Source: Nemophila menziesii
Lineage: Eukaryota; Streptophyta; Magnoliopsida; Boraginales; Hydrophyllaceae
Assembly: GCA_029959085.1 (NCBI GenBank)
Contig: JARWIR010000002.1
Span: 77,466,224 to 77,530,223 of the forward strand
Direction: 5' to 3'
Length of the DNA stretch: 64,000 bases
Shown: positions 30,886 to 42,145 of the stretch, piece after piece
Layout of the letters: each line of letters opens with the position of its first letter
Position numbering within the stretch: position 1 is the first letter of the stretch
Program-made: the position numbers and the translations under genes
Notes under the pieces: generated by a model
Databases searched by the model: none
Seen by the model: only the letters and a program-made list of their open reading frames with translations
Told to the model about the DNA's origin: nothing

Positions 30886-33800
30886 TCACTTAGCCTCTTT
30901 CCCAACAGTGATCTTTTTCCTTGCATAGGTATTCTTCATATACTTTGCGTCACCCACTATCTCTGTACGGTACCCTTTCTTCATCAAGGTTTCAACAATA
31001 TCACGACGCATACTCTTATATTCATTCACATTGTACAATCCCCTCACTTCAGTCCCCTTATATGTATCCTTTGCACAAAGCAGCACGTGCACACCTGAAT
31101 CCATTACAACCCCTTTAATCTGCAACGTTCTAGGCTCTTGGAAAGGATGAATGTTTTCCAAACCTGCTACTGTTTCCTCCGGATACATCTCTTGGAAAAC
31201 GCTTTTCAGCAACATACTATACAGTTTTCTCGCGTTCATTCCTGCAGTTGCTGCGAACACATTCCCGCTACCCTTCTCTATTGAACAGTAATGATAGAAC
31301 GTACTATCGAGTGTATCATAAATCATGATACTCCAGAAGGTTGTACCCGCCACCTTGGTTAGTATTGGTATCACGACACTTTTATAGTCAAGGCTTGCAC
31401 TTTGTAAACATTCAATGACGTGCACTTGCTCCATGTCTACTACTTCCTTGTTGTAGTAATACTGCCACAGAAATGTATACAAGGTGTTCATCAATATATA
31501 AATTGTAATTATAATATCGAAAGTAATTGTTCACTATATTGTACCATAGAACGTGCTGTCAGATTCGTGCATACTTTCAAGCTTGTCTCACTTGTTATAT
31601 TGTACCTTTTTTCACCATCCACTGTCCATGTGCTTAATATTGCGTCCAATACCTGCGCAGCATAAAAGAATATGTTTAGTCACATGTGTCTGGACATAAA
31701 ATGCATCCATTGTCCAGACAACAGAGGATGTACATAGTAGCAACCTGCCATGATACGTCTAGTTGTCTGTTTAGGTCCATCATATGTTTTATCGTTACAT
31801 TTATGTTGTTACATATCGCCACTACTGTACTCTCAGGCTGACTGTCGTGAATGCGTTGTAGTACACCAGTGTCATCATGTCGGGCAACTGTTGCTCTGGA
31901 AAATTCTCGACTTCCTGGTCTCTTTATTCCGGAAATCAGCATCGGTACGCGTCCTTTTGACGAACACACGCCAACCGTATCACGCACTGCAGCTTTACGT
32001 TTCAAACTCGAGACTCTACTACCTATACTAATGTTGACCTTCCTTTCATTTTTCACCATCAGCTCTCTTCTTGCAAACAATCTAGCTGATAAAACTGATA
32101 ACGGCACATTATCATCCTCACTGGTTACTCCAATATTATTACTCGGATCCACGCTTTTTTCTGCTCCCGCATGTGTCCCACGGCTGACCACCACCTTTTT
32201 TATTTCTGATCCCCCATCCATCCCATTTTTTGGTAATATGTCGGTAGTCTGCGCAACTGTACACACCCTTGTCTGATCAGATGCTTCATGTGCCCCACTG
32301 GCTAGACACTTCCTCTCGGACACTGTACTGTCTACTGTTTCTAAGTCCCTTACTGTGGTTTTTGACAACGTATTTGATGGTTTTCTTGTTTTTTTGTCAT
32401 CCGCATTCTCAATCTTGACCTTCATCGTATCATGATACTTTCGGCCATACACTTTGCTATAGTGCTTATTCCCTTCCACGACCGACATAATGTTCCCGGT
32501 CCCCTGTGTTAACTTTTTTGCCTGAACTGCACCTTCTGGTGTGATAACGCCCAGATCAAATGATGGTATACCCACACTACATACACCATTTATGCCCAAC
32601 ACTTCTCTATCTGCCTCCGCCCGCACCCCTTCTGTATTAATAACCTCCGACCCATGGCCGTTTTTTCCACTGTCATCCAACGTTATACCTGTTCCTTCAG
32701 CACCCGATACTTTACCAAAGACTGAAAGCAGGTTTGTCGGGGTACATATTTTTTCGGGATCTACTGTCTCACTCTTCACCTTCACCCCTTCTAATTGGTT
32801 GTTTGTTTGAAGTGGTGGTTCTGAAGCTCGCTCGAAACACTTAAAAACTTTTGCCGGGGTTACAAAAGGGTGGTCTTCAGCGTCCACATCTGCCGTTAAG
32901 TCTGTGATCCAAACGTTATCAGTATCATAACCGCATATGGCATCACCTTCCAGACCCATCTTGTCTGCTTTCAAACCTTTAAACATTTGACCATCTACCT
33001 TTATCTCTGAAGCTCCCACGAGCAAATCATTATTATCAACCCTCTGCTGCAATTCATTTTTGTTGCACTTTTCAATTTCGTACATACCGATCACTTTATT
33101 TAGCCTAGCACAGTCCTGTTCTAGCGCTATATTTCTTTTCCTTAACGAATCGATCTCTTTCGTTAGTGCATCCGTCGTCGATGCATCATTGTTCATCACC
33201 TGTTTCAGAATATTCACTTCACTTCTAACGGCTAGTCGAATCATGTCCAACTTGTAACTGCTCCCAATCAAATATGGCGATTCTGGTACTGCAACATCCC
33301 ACACGTACTCATCAACTGGTTGGCTTGGCATGTGCTGTCCTGGCTGTACCACACAGTCTGACTCCTCGCCCGACGAGCTTATGTATTGTACGTTACCACG
33401 CAATCCTGATTCATACGTTTCTTCATTTTCCCCCTTACGTACCTCCTTGTTGCATAGCTTCTTTCTCGAAGTATCCACCTTATCATCTATTAGGTACAAA
33501 GATTCGTATCCGCTCAACAGTAGTTCACCGGCATTTACCTGCACATTGTGTATTTGTTTAGTCATTTAAATGAAAGCATGCTTCTACAAAAATCAACCTA
33601 ACCATTTCTTTTGTAATCCTATCAAGTATGTTCAGTTTGAATAATGTTGGACAGTCATTAATATTCCACTTGAACAGTCTTGGCATCGCATCCGGCTTGG
33701 TTGGAAACACACCTGTGTTGGTGATACGTTCATAAAACCAGGGCTGTGTATAACCAAACACTTTATCTGGTTAGAAGTACATTCATATGTACTGAACTTC

Positions 33801-34461
33801 CATTAAAGTTAAACATACTTACTATTAGTAATATGCAACAACCCTTCCCACGGGCCTTTACGGGCTGCATCATGAAATCCGCTATGTGAGTTGCCCAATC
33901 GTAGTCCCTCAATTTCGAAATGTTCTCCGACACACTAACATGCCACTGTGTAATCCGTCCGCAGCTAGCTGGGTAAAAAACGGTCGATAATCCCAGAATA
34001 TTCATTAGCCGGACAAAGTCCCCATATCCATCGGCACAATGCGGGGACGCAGCTATCTTGTGGAGCAACTCCTCCACAGTATCTTGCAGCAACCCTCCCA
34101 CCTCGACACCCTTGAAATTTCTAACAAACCATGGTGTAGCCTCCCCGCCGAAACTATCACTTGTTGGTACCGACTCGTCCCCCCCCTCAACTCCCATTAT
34201 CAAACTAACATCCGTACTTGTTACCTTCATCGGAACACCACCAATAACATATGCTCTTGCCTTATCGTCATACGTAGATACTATTTCACTTATAAGCACT
34301 TTTGATTGTTCCCAATTTTCCGGCTCATCGCGCAAGTCATATAGTTTACGAATCAGTCCATAGAATGGTAATGCAGAACACGCATCAATATGTTCGGGTG
34401 TGATATTATGATCCTTCAACACTTTACGTATAGCACTAAGTGTGCATCGTTGTCCAGCCAT
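30886..34461 (-). CDS. MULE-borne gene B: DUF1985/PMD-like plus Ulp1-like pseudoprotease
   Basis: Five exons on -: 34461-33823, 33743-33603, 33538-31745, 31652-31545, 31461-30886. All are phase 0 with GT-AG ends; 1085 residues, starting at ATG 34461 (MAGQRCTLSAIRK). Exon 1 (213 codons) has YVIGGVPMKVTSTDVSLIMG, GVEGGD and WHVSVSENISKLRDYDWATH. Exon 2 is again exactly 47 codons (PWFYERI ... PRLFKW). Exon 3 (598 codons) has a coiled coil (TKEIDSLRKRNIALEQD) and then Ser/Asp/Lys-rich low-complexity sequence with SSLKRKAAVRD as a possible NLS. The Ulp1-like exon 5 has TFWSIMIY and MDSGVHVLLC: catalytic His is Phe (about 936), Asp is missing, Cys is Ser (about 1016). Paralogue of genes A and C; the molecular role is unknown, see findings for the VANC-type hypothesis. 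Confidence 0.82.
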
Positions 34462-36120
34462 CTTTTGCTATCCTACATACAAGTTGGTTAATGCAATTAC
34501 CTTTGTAGCCAGCAAGTACTGGGATAGGTACAGACATAACAGGTACAGCCTACTATGTCTGCTACATAACACACGCAAAATTAAGGTACAGGAACTAGCA
34601 CAATGGATAATAAATCTAAAACCCTATATCAATCTACAAGTAATTAACACAACCAGCATGATGATCCAATATCTTCAACTGTACAGACAGACAAGTACGG
34701 ACCTAGATAGTATACACAAACATACGTTACTCAGTCATTGCTACAAACAATACCCTTAACACCAAACAATACATTAACAAAACTAGTTTCTTACAATACA
34801 ACTAAGGTCAGACGTAGTTATGTAATACGTCCATGGATATTCTTCTTACAATAATCCTCATCATGGTCTGGACCTCAGTGACTTACACAGTGTATGTAAA
34901 GTACAGAAATCTAACCTTTCATTGACACATATGTTTACCTTAGATTGTTTTACTGTTAACGCTGCTCTAAATATACACCTTCGTCTGCGCACCTTTCGCT
35001 GAACTTAATTTTAGCTTTGGATATGTTTGCAATCTACTTCTTTAAAATAATGTTCTAAAGTGTTTGTGTTGATATACTACCTTAAAAGTGATTCAAGCTT
35101 CCCAATCCCTATTTATATTGACAAAAGGTTGCTGAATTGACACGTGAGTGTACTGTTAACGCACATCCCTATTTATAGTTAGGCGCTTTATTCTGTGCTA
35201 ATTTTAAAATATTTTTTTGCTGTACACACCATATATATATCTGCACGTACCTAATCGCACGTACCTTTTTGTTCGTAATACTGTTTTCTTTATAGCCTTA
35301 TGTCCTAGTAGTTGGATAACTTTAACGAACAACCCAGGCACATGTGTACAGACATGAGCAGATGTGTCCAGACAGGTCTGTCCATACTTTTGGGACTAGA
35401 CAGTATGTATATTCTTTCATGCCAATCTGCATGACTCTAAATCCAATACAAAATTAACCCATGTGTTAAGCACAAATTACGTCAACATTCCTATAACAGA
35501 ACATAATATATTTCATCATAATGTTTCCGCACGTAACATGAAGTCAAATCCAGCACGATATGCATGCTTTATTATAGTTAGACGCTTTATTCTGAACTTC
35601 TGATTTTACTATTTTTTTTTGCTTTACACACCATATATATATCTTCACGAACCTAATCGCACGTCCCTTATATTTCTTTATACGGTTTTATTTATAGCAT
35701 ATGTACTAGCTGTTGGTTCACTTTATCGACCACCTAGCTGCACATGTGTCTATACATTACGGGGTGTGTTGTCATGTCTAGACTTGACTCACAAATTTTC
35801 TAGCATTTTCACCCTACTAACCTTAAATTTGTGTCCAGACATATCTGTCTGCCTTGTTGTGTATTCACATGTATCGTCATTATTTCATGCCACTAACCAT
35901 GACTCTATATCCAATACTGTTTTATTCCATTTGTTCAGCACAAAATAATTGAATAATCCTACTACAGAACATAATATATTTCATCATACGAATTCAGCAC
36001 AAAACATAAAGTCAATACATTACTGTTTACATTACCAGACAACATAGTTTCAAAACATCCAAAAAAAAATCCCACTTGAAACATACATTCATCATAATCC
36101 CAAAAAATCGAATTACATAT
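34462..36120. other. Intergenic region between MULE genes B and C with a duplicated block
   Basis: Promoter side of gene B and 3' side of gene C. A ~410-bp block is duplicated directly, with divergence (35155-35555 and 35570-36030). Both copies keep GCTTTATTCTG, ACACACCATATATATATCT, CTAATCGCACGT and ACAGAACATAATATATTTCATCAT. GTACAGAC motifs at 34528, 34681 and 35346; GTCCAGAC variants at about 35370 and 35834. No gene. Confidence 0.75.
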
Positions 36121-39100
36121 CTAATTCATCCTCTTCTTAACAGCTTTCATCAAAACATCCGTTGTGTATTGGTCAGTCATCAAGCTTTCCACAATGTAGC
36201 TCCTCATGTCACGGAACTCCTGCATTTTGTATGTCCCTGTCACTTGCTCCCCATTGAAACACTCATTCATACAAAGAATAATGTAAATTCCCGAATCTTT
36301 CCATGTCCTTGCTTTGTAGTTCAGGGTTGCTTTATTCTTAATATATTTAGGCTTTTCTTTGTTTGCGTCATCATCTTTGAACGCGTTCCTCATTAGCTTC
36401 CTCACGCATTTTCTGGACTTCTGCTCCGCCGCCTTCCCGAGGTCATTATAGTCATTAGTCTCCTTCACCGACTTGAAATGTTCGAACGTGTGGCTTTGTT
36501 TGTTATACACTACCAAACTCCATACGGTTGATCTTTCTACCTTCGTGCTCAGCGGAATCAACACATAACTATGGCTTTTGAACAGTTGTCCACACCTTCC
36601 ATACACGTCAGCTAACAAATCATTAGAATCATCCTCTCGTTTGTGCTGCAAACGAAAAACAAGACACTATTATGAAAAGAAGATCAAAAGCCATAATTGG
36701 AAATATATAAATACTTACAAATGTGCGGCTGTCCAAGTATGTACACAATTTATCCCCGTGTTTGTTTGCACTAACTGCATGCCATGCTCTCATAACAACA
36801 TCAATTACCTGATCATAAAAATCCAATATTAACACAAACTATATTCACCAGATGCCTTACTGTCACATATTCAGAATACCAGATCCATACAATACCAGTA
36901 TGGACATATATATATAGACCATTAGGTACAGACACATCTGTCCATACTGATAGGTATAGACACATAGTAATACCTGCCATTTGACAGCTTCCTGTCCAGC
37001 AAGCATTAAGCAGTGGTCTACATTCACCTCCAGCTGCTCTTGCCTCCAAACAACTGTCGACCCACCCAATCTGCTCTTTACCATGACAAGCACCTCAAGG
37101 TCTTCATCACGTGCAACATTCTCCCTTTCAGTGTTCTCATCATCTTCAACGTCTGTCCCTTTTGCTTCTATTGTCCGTTTTGTCCCCACCTTCGCCTCCT
37201 GTACAGCTTTAGGATCCCTACCCTCACCTACGTTTCCTACCACCCCCGACTTCACAATCCCACTTCTGTTTACATTTTTGTTCGTGCCCATACCACCCGG
37301 CCCAGTCTTCTTGGTGCTTCCCATACCAACTTCCACTTTACCACTTCCTAATCCCACGTATGCCATTTCTTTTTCTTCAGCAGCTACGTTGACATTTTGT
37401 TGCTTATCAGCACCTCCGGCGACTATATCCTTTCGAACTGCATGTGCACCACCTTCCCCTCTATCACCAAACACCCCCAGTTTCACGACCTCACTCTTTT
37501 TTACATGTTCCTTTTTCTCAGTACCCCCTTTAACAGCTTTTTTGTTACTTCCCATAACAACATCCAGTTTACCAATTTCTTCACCTTCAACAGCCACCTT
37601 CTTTCCCACAGCATCTAACCTAACATTATGTTGCGTCTCACTACCTCCATCAATTACATCACGTCCAACTCTGTAATCAACACCTTCACTTATATCACCC
37701 ATTATATCAGAAACTTTACTAATCCCTGCTAAGACAACCTCATCTTCTTTGATTACCTTCTCTGCCTTCTCATCGTTTTCCTTTTCAGTGCTCTCTGTTA
37801 ACTCAACCGCACGTATGTCCGCTTCAATTTCTGAATTTTTTCTTTTATCTCCATAAACGACAAGAGCAAGGTCATTGTTAGTACTGTCTGCTGGTTCAAC
37901 TGAAAGTGGCCTAAACTTCCTGCGCTTTGGAGTCTGTCCTGTAATGAAGTCCTCACCCACTGTTTTTATACGTTTTGTCCTGTCCACCACTTTTATACGC
38001 CCCACCAGCGAACTTCTCTTATTCTTTGCACCGACAGTACCAGCAACAGTACCAGCTGTATCCACTATCTGTTGAACTAGCTGTGTTAAGGGAACGTCCT
38101 CGTTTTCACTATCTATTATCGAATCTACTCCCACAGACACGGTTGCGCTGCCATCCCCATCATCAACCACATTATTGTCTCCATCTATTGTCCCTTTTGT
38201 TGTTATGCACTGATTTATGTCTACGTTCCCTACATCAGTGATCTCCACATCAACGTTAACATCACTCATATCTGTCTGGCCAATATGGTCTGGCCCTTTC
38301 TCTGTATGTTGTCTACTGTCCAGCCCCTTTTCCACAGACATCATCTCCGGCTCAAACTCTAGGTGCTGTTCAACAATCTTATTCACCAGGTTAGTAAGGG
38401 GAACCTCGTAATTTTCGTTTTCCATGTAATCATTCACTGTGTCTGCGGCGCTATCACCCTCCTCCATAGTCTTACCAGCATCCCCCTCTTCCCCATCAGG
38501 TCCATCATTAATCCACAAGTTTGGATCGAACCCTCCACTCTCTGATGTCCTATTGTCCGACATCAATTTATTCGTCCTCTCCAATCCCAAACTCTCTTTG
38601 TTAACCCCATCCAACCTTAAACCATCTTCCATCCCATTTTGTGTTGAAGTCTTATTTGATTCTAGATGTACTTGATTATCAACACCGCCAGCTGCAGTTG
38701 AACTGCCTTCATTCGCATAAAATTGATTCACCCCACTACTCACACCACCCATGACGTTCACTGCCTCTCTACCGTCTATACCTTTACCCTTATCATCTTT
38801 AAGTGATTTCCCAGTACACAAAGCAAGTTCTTCCTTCAGACGCTTGTTCTCACGTACTAACTCTTCCAACTGTATTCTCAGACAAGCACTGTTCTGCCGC
38901 TCCATTTCTAGATCTTCCTTCACTCTTGAACTCAACACATTTATCGAACCTCCAACCTCAACAGTAGAATCAGTTGCCTCAACATCATTGACGGCCCGTC
39001 TCCTGAATGTTGTCAAATCTAGCCCCAGTACTTCAACCTCTACGCTACTTGGACGTAGATCGTCTGTACGTACCTGCCGAGACAATACATCATGAAAAAT

Positions 39101-39999
39101 AACTAAATAAGTTGCATTATGTTGTGTTATATCACAGACTCAACTTACCCTTTTTCCCCTTAACCTGGCCAAAACCTCCGTCCGGAAATGTACCGGTGGT
39201 ACAACATTAATCCACTTAAACAACCGCGGTATCGCACCATCAACAACTGGTTTCATCCCCGACCTCTTCACATGTTCGCAAAACCACGGCTGTCATTCAA
39301 TAAACACAGCACATTCTTTAATAAACTGAAGTATGTAAATAAATTTAAGTATACGACACTTACTAACAACATCGTGCAGCAACCTGTTACTATTCCCTCC
39401 GGCATTTGCATTAATGAATCGGCTATGTGGTCTGCCCAATTGTAATCTTTCATCTTCTCAATATCTTCAGCTATATACACGTGCCACTGAGTTGCTCGTG
39501 CTGAAGTAGAAGGGTAAATCAATGTCGATAATGTTAAAATGTTCATGCACTTGATGAACGTCTTTAGGTATGCTGCTTTTTTCTTCTTTTTAATACTCTT
39601 CGTTATTAATCTCTTTAGTTGCTTAAACTCAAGTCTGCCCGTTGTAGTACCTGGGAAATGTTTCCTAAACCACCTTGAAGCCTCGAATTCGCCTTTCTTG
39701 TACTTTGGAATTCTCACACTACCACCCTCAACCCCAAGGATCACACGCACATCATTACCTGTTATCCGCATATCTTCTCCTCCAAGCACAAAGACACCCC
39801 TCGTTTTGTTGTATGTACTCAGTATGTCATCCATATGACTTTCATGCTTCTCTATTCTCCGGTCCCCTTCCATATTGTATAGACCTAGGTACAACTGATA
39901 GAAAGGCGAGCATTTAAGTCCTTCCATGTAAGCTGCAGGCACCTTGTTTTTATTAAATACTGATGCTAGCGTCTGCAGTGTCCCCTTTGGTAACTTCAT
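36121..39999 (-). CDS. MULE-borne gene C: DUF1985/PMD-like plus Ulp1-like pseudoprotease
   Basis: Five exons on -: 39999-39364, 39289-39149, 39073-36974, 36808-36719, 36645-36121; all phase 0, 1163 residues. Exon 1 (212 codons) has FVLGGEDMRITGNDVRVILG and a WHVYIAEDIEKMKDYNWADH block. Exon 2 is 47 codons (PWFCEHVKRS ... PRLFKW). The 700-codon exon 3 starts with a coiled coil (LRIQLEELVRENKRLKEEL) and is acidic, with two EVPLT.LV..IV repeats, an NLS-like PKRRKFRP, and a ~65-residue imperfect tandem repeat near its end (KLDVVMGSNKK / KVEVGMGSTKK and VKLGVFGDRGEG / VKSGVVGNVGEG). Exon 5 is the Ulp1-like fold with TVWSLVVY and WKDSGIYIILC: His is Val (about 1030), Asp position is Lys, Cys is Ser (about 1107). 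Role unknown; likely nuclear. Confidence 0.82.
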
Positions 40000-40814
40000 C
40001 TTTCTGAAACACAACGAGGCTCATAAACAGCATTACATACACCGGACAATATATGTACGCACACAAGTCTGCATACTATACGGTACAGACATACTAAACA
40101 CATACTCAGTTTTTATACTAATGTGGGTTACATTTCAACATCTTATTGACTATGAAGTTTTATACAAACTGCGTACCCGTATATACTAGTCCAGACAAGT
40201 TATGGGTTATGTATATAATTGGTCTGGACCTTATACAGGACAGGGATAGACATATACCTAATATTAACACTAGATTCACAACATCGATTAATCATTTTGT
40301 ACAGACAATCACAACACAGTTATATTTCTACATATATTTGTATTAACGTTTTAATTGATTGTACCATATGGGTGTTGATTTAAATCATACATGCATACAC
40401 AGGTATAGACACACAAGGTTGGACTCTGTACCTTCTAAGCCCTACCATATAACGCGCGATTAATATACAACTGGTTCAGAAACACCGACCTAAACAATCG
40501 ACATTTTACTCTTACCTTACTATGGATCTTGAGTTTATGTTTAGCAACTGCTGTAAAATTACTCCTCCTTCCTTTGTATCGTCTCTTCTACACGGTTTGG
40601 TAGAGTGGGTTTCGTTTCTTCATACAGTGAGATTTCAAACGAACAAAATCAATACCTATATTATGTCTTTGTTTTGTTCAAAACCTTTTCACTGTGTGGG
40701 TCTATTAGTAGGTACGTGCGTAACAAAAGGTAGGCCGATTAGACTGCCCACGTGAATGGAGAGAGAAGGTTAATTTAAGGGCTTTTTGGTCTTTGCATCT
40801 ACTCTAGTTACTCT
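40000..40814. other. Right subterminal region of the MULE
   Basis: Upstream of gene C on - and running to the element's right tip. GTACAGAC at 40083 and 40299, with variants GTCCAGAC (40190) and GTATAGAC (about 40404). No ORF is supported. The tip contains GGTCTTTGCAT (40788-40798), the counterpart of the left-end match. Confidence 0.6.
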
Positions 40815-40823
40815 CTAACCGGA
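40815..40823. other. 9-bp target site duplication, right copy (CTAACCGGA)
   Basis: Identical to 21853-21861. Confidence 0.85.
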
Positions 40824-40888
40824 ACATTGACTAGGAGGCTTTATTTTGGAACTTTCATAGTTGTGGGGCGGTAAATAAATATTCCCCC
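40824..40888. mobile_element. MITE hosting the giant MULE, right part
   Basis: Continuation of the element at 21775-21861. It ends ATTCCCCC, directly followed by the second TATTTGAAGG (40889-40898). It lies about 130 bp upstream of the FB5 start codon. Confidence 0.6.
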
Positions 40889-41029
40889 TATTTGAAGGGT
40901 GTTCTAGGAGTTGTAATTTCTTTGAACCCGGTTCAATATACCATTTTTATAAAACCTAAGCAGCAACAGCTAATACACACTTTAGAAAACACAGTGTGTG
41001 CGCAGCTTCTTCATAGGGAGCTCTCAAAA

Positions 41030-42145
41030 ATGGATAACTCGAACAAGAATAAGATCAAGAAGATGAAGATAAAGAGTTTACCTGAAGATATAATCACATC
41101 AATACTAGTAAAGTTGCCAGTGAAGCCGTTAATGCGGTTCAGGTGCGTTTGTAAATCGTGGAATCAATTAATCAAAAGCCCTAATTTCATTGAAATGCAT
41201 CAACATTCCACTCAAAATAAGAAGAATGAATGTATTTTAATTAAGCGTGTGACAAGAATGGGTAATATGCGTAAAAAAACAGAATTGTCATTTCATTCGT
41301 ATGAATCGCTCAATGAAATTCAACCTCGTTTGGAGATAAGTGACAACACAGAATTCGAGGTTTCATGGCCTTGTAATGGACTATTGCTTTGTGTTTCAGT
41401 TGCTGATGAAGACGATTTCTCAGATTCTGTTCATATAAGTACCTCAATCTTATGCAATCCTGCAACTAGGGAATTTAAACGTCTCCCTCCAAGCCCGTTC
41501 CATGTAAGTGAACAGAGACTTTACGGAAGCTCAATTGGATTGGGTTTTGATACAAAACAAAACGATTACAAGGTCGTTACTATCGAATATAAGAATAAAG
41601 CCCAAATCTACAATCTGAGTAGCGATTCTTGGAAACAAATCGAGCATGAGATGCCAGATGTATATTATGAGGGTGCAGTACCCTTGAATGGAGCATTGCA
41701 TTGGCCTGCAGTTAGAAATGGGACTAAAATTATCCTTTCTTTTGATTTGAACAATGAGGTGTTTCAAGACATAAACTATCCTGAAGAAATTGCTGATTGT
41801 TCTCATCGAAGTGGCAAGCCTGTCACAATCTTAAACGATTGTCTTGCCATTTTTACACCTAGTCATTGGTATGGTCGTTTTTCATTACCAAAGTATTTGG
41901 ACACATGGGTATTGAAGGAGGGAAATTGGACTAAACAAATGAGTATTGTTCTGAACTATGGTAGTATAATCTCACCTCGTTTGCTATGGAAAAATGAAGC
42001 CATAATTTTCGCGAACCCGGATGGGAAACTGAGATTGAGGTCCCTTGACACTGATGAAGAGACTGATACAGGAATATCTAGCCATAATTCTGATTATGCA
42101 CATGTAGTCATGGTTTACAAGGAGAGTTTAGTGTCTATCCAGTGA
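41030..42145 (+). CDS. FB5: F-box protein with F-box-associated domain
   Basis: Intact single-exon gene of 371 residues; ATG 41030 follows the array-typical leader (GGGAGCTCTCAAAA). N-terminal tail MDNSNKNKIKKMKIK, F-box at about residues 15-58 (SLPEDIITSILVKLPVKPLM ... CKSWNQLI), associated domain with CNPATREFKRLPPSP, LGFDTKQNDYKVV, GALHWPAVRNGT, LSFDLNNEVFQDI and WVLKEGNWTKQM. Role by family: substrate adaptor of an SCF ubiquitin ligase, substrate unknown. Closest relative is FB6. A TATA-like TTTTTATAAAACC (40945-40957) is intact, but the DNA more than about 130 bp upstream of the ATG is now transposon (MITE and 19-kb MULE), so upstream control elements are displaced. Confidence 0.95.
   Translation: MDNSNKNKIKKMKIKSLPEDIITSILVKLPVKPLMRFRCVCKSWNQLIKSPNFIEMHQHSTQNKKNECILIKRVTRMGNMRKKTELSFHSYESLNEIQPRLEISDNTEFEVSWPCNGLLLCVSVADEDDFSDSVHISTSILCNPATREFKRLPPSPFHVSEQRLYGSSIGLGFDTKQNDYKVVTIEYKNKAQIYNLSSDSWKQIEHEMPDVYYEGAVPLNGALHWPAVRNGTKIILSFDLNNEVFQDINYPEEIADCSHRSGKPVTILNDCLAIFTPSHWYGRFSLPKYLDTWVLKEGNWTKQMSIVLNYGSIISPRLLWKNEAIIFANPDGKLRLRSLDTDEETDTGISSHNSDYAHVVMVYKESLVSIQ

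Larger units (their letters stand above)
21862..40814 (+). mobile_element. Giant (about 19-kb) MULE of VANDAL/KAONASHI type
   Basis: Boundaries are defined by a perfect 9-bp direct repeat CTAACCGGA at 21853-21861 and 40815-40823, the duplication size of MULEs. The ends share only a short inverted match (ATGCAAAGACC at 21874-21884 and its complement at 40788-40798, 12 and 16 bp from the tips, then a loosely similar C/T-rich stretch), so TIRs are minimal. Inside are a complete MURA-type transposase on + and three paralogous DUF1985-like/Ulp1-like genes on -. The non-coding parts are full of the octamer GTACAGAC. Intact ORFs and an intact target duplication suggest a recent insertion and possible autonomy. 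KAONASHI MULEs carrying Ulp1-like genes, and VANDAL MULEs with weak or no TIRs, are known in plants. Confidence 0.85.

Noticed and set aside
36981..38675. Long + strand ORFs opposite MULE gene C (e.g. 36981-37676) and similar ones opposite B and the LINE ORFs
   Set aside because: Low-complexity Ser/Thr/Pro-rich mirror frames of real - strand exons, with no domains.
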